From assembly GCA_016490735.1 (NCBI GenBank), contig JAEMWC010000379.1:151501-215500 (forward strand): 64,000 nucleotides of DNA, written 5' to 3'. The notes beneath the pieces were generated by a model, which did no database searches, was not told the DNA's origin, and was given only the letters and a program-made list of their open reading frames with translations. Source of the stretch: Pachyseris speciosa (lineage: Eukaryota; Cnidaria; Anthozoa; Scleractinia; Pachyseridae). Position 1 is the first letter of the stretch; each line of letters starts with the position of its first letter. Of the stretch, positions 62,939 through 64,000 are shown piece after piece. A program made the translations under genes and the position numbers.

Positions 62939-64000
62939 TTACATAGATCTCAGAATCAACTTTCCATCAGTCTTTCTCATCTCAATATCCTGCTCATAGA
63001 GGACCAATGCATACACACTGTAATCATGATCTGCTGCAGCACTTAAAGTGTATTTGAAAGTCAGTTTTGTCATTCCATCTTTTATGTCCTGCTTCTGTTT
63101 TGTCAGATCAAAGTAAATGAAAGGGAATATTGTACCAAAGTTTCCTCTTGTGAGAAGGGCGCTATCACTGAAGTCATTTACAACTTGAACATATTTCAAT
63201 ACATCTCTGAATACTCTTGAGGGTTCTGTTGAGGGTTTGTAATGAACCTCTGGATAATCATTACCATTGCCAACTTCAAGATAACAATCAGTCAAGTTTT
63301 GTCATTACCAACAGCAAAAGTGTTATAGAGAAATTTATTGGCTGTCTGAGATGCATCACTTGCATCATTGATGATGAATACAAAGACATGTCTGGGTTTG
63401 TTTATTCCTGTGGAAATACGGAAATTGGCAGTCTGTTGTCTTGTTGAATTGCCTCTCTCAACCATTTCTCTCATGTAAGTCCACTTTCTGTTGTCAAGAT
63501 ACTTGCTCATGTATAAAGACTTTCCCGCAGAATTGAAAACAATACGAGGAACTATTAGCTGGAATTTAGTCAGTATCACACGACATTCATCACTAGCCTG
63601 CCAAACAAGATTGTCATCACTCTCAAGTGTTAGGTTCACCTCTACTTTTGAGTTAGGCATGAGTTCATCCCAAAAGCTCTTGAAAAAACCGTATCTGTTC
63701 AATGCTATCTCTGCATTTATTTCACCACCATCATTAAGCAAAGCTTTACAATCTGAGAATCCTTTGTTATAAGCAGCTTGTGCCACTCTGTTTTCAGCAC
63801 CTCTGGTGGTGTCAAGATAGAAGAACTCATTGGTTCCCTGACTTACAGCATAACCCTGTGAATACTCAAGCAATGACTTAATATTTGTGGCTTGGTTAGC
63901 ATCTCGGCATTCATAAACATCGATTCCATTCATTTTTACATTAATGGTGTTTCTAAAAGCGTGAACTGAATTAACAATACCATTTCGATCTGCAGCAGCA
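62939..64000 (-). pseudogene. Major capsid protein of element C, cut by the window edge, one frameshift
   Basis: The frame is open to the right edge, so the N-terminus is missing. 64000-63292 encodes strand-rich sequence (VFFIIN-type strand near 63360, FFKSFWDELMPNSKVEVNL, SLYMSKYLDNRKW). One base is missing in an A-run at about 63297, and the rest (63295-62939) continues in the other frame through EVGNGNDYPEVHYKP to VLYEQDIEMRKTDGKL. I assign it as an MCP by similarity in arrangement to Polinton capsid proteins; it differs clearly from the MCP of copy B. Confidence is moderate because only part is seen. Confidence 0.6.

Larger units (their letters stand above)
53860..64000. mobile_element. 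Second Polinton/adintovirus-like element (C), partial
   Basis: Ten minus-strand genes in a row: MCP, virion-precursor-like protein, adenain-like protease, zinc ribbon, PLA2, integrase with chromodomain, Bro-N/nuclease, zinc-finger/UBA protein, PolB. The left boundary is uncertain: repeats at 53885-54481 follow PolB, but no TIR partner is in the window. The right end is outside. The gene set and integrase type differ from copies A/B, so it is another lineage. No packaging ATPase is seen in the visible part. Confidence 0.85.

Noticed and set aside
63290..63300. Programmed -1 frameshift in MCP of element C
   Set aside because: The local sequence (ACAAAACTTGA) is not a canonical X XXY YYZ site in the zero frame; a lost A is simpler.
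1..64000. CRISPR arrays, bacterial operons, ribosome-binding sites
   Set aside because: No spaced direct repeats or Shine-Dalgarno organisation; content is eukaryotic and transposon-like.

Overview
The window looks like nuclear DNA of an anthozoan cnidarian, most likely a stony coral. The basis is AT-rich host DNA with single-exon class A GPCR genes in tandem, cnidarian-style LINE/SINE debris, and two Polinton (Maverick)/adintovirus-like DNA viruses lodged in it. The species assignment is an inference from family recognition; no search was run.

Host layer: five copies of one small GPCR gene lie in the same orientation (minus strand) at 3566-4480, 31678-32589, 36959-37875 (frameshifted), 43040-43921 (decayed) and 48120-49034. 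Each copy brings recognisable 5' and 3' flanks, so the locus is a tandem segmental duplication. Between the copies lie a RecQ-like helicase fragment, a Harbinger transposase remnant, a 5'-truncated LINE, tRNA-derived SINEs, hairpin (MITE-like) elements and microsatellites.

Viral layer 1: a fragment of one Polinton (copy A, 1-2213: terminal repeats plus the first part of protein-primed DNA polymerase B) and a second, end-to-end copy (copy B, about 5213-30052) inserted in the flank of the first GPCR unit. Copy B has terminal inverted repeats (TIRs) and PolB on the plus strand. A long minus-strand block runs MCP, packaging ATPase, several small membrane proteins, integrase. Further right are a plus-strand coiled-coil membrane protein, a large minus-strand protein of unknown role, a plus-strand penton-like protein and a plus-strand membrane protein with a PSAP late-domain motif. 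Copy B is dead. PolB carries two nearly identical CR1/L2-like LINE insertions, the integrase is split by a 5'-truncated L1/Tx1-like LINE, the large protein is split by a SINE, and most genes have stops or frameshifts. Both terminal genes start inside the TIRs, so they share an N-terminal peptide.

Viral layer 2: from about 54467 to the right edge lies a different Polinton lineage (element C), all genes on the minus strand. From right to left they are MCP (cut by the window edge), a basic/hydrophobic virion-precursor-like protein, adenain-like protease, zinc-ribbon peptide, parvovirus-type PLA2, integrase with chromodomain, Bro-N/nuclease, AT-hook/zinc-finger/UBA protein, and PolB with a proline-rich N-terminus. 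Several genes start just downstream of a common AT-rich box. Small frameshifts in PolB, protease, precursor and MCP and a stop in PLA2 show that this copy too is probably inactive, though much less damaged than layer 1.

Together the two elements encode the standard Polinton set (PolB, integrase, capsid proteins, ATPase or protease) plus many accessory proteins with no assigned role. Those accessory proteins, the TIR-embedded shared N-terminus and the promoter-like boxes are the most interesting material here.
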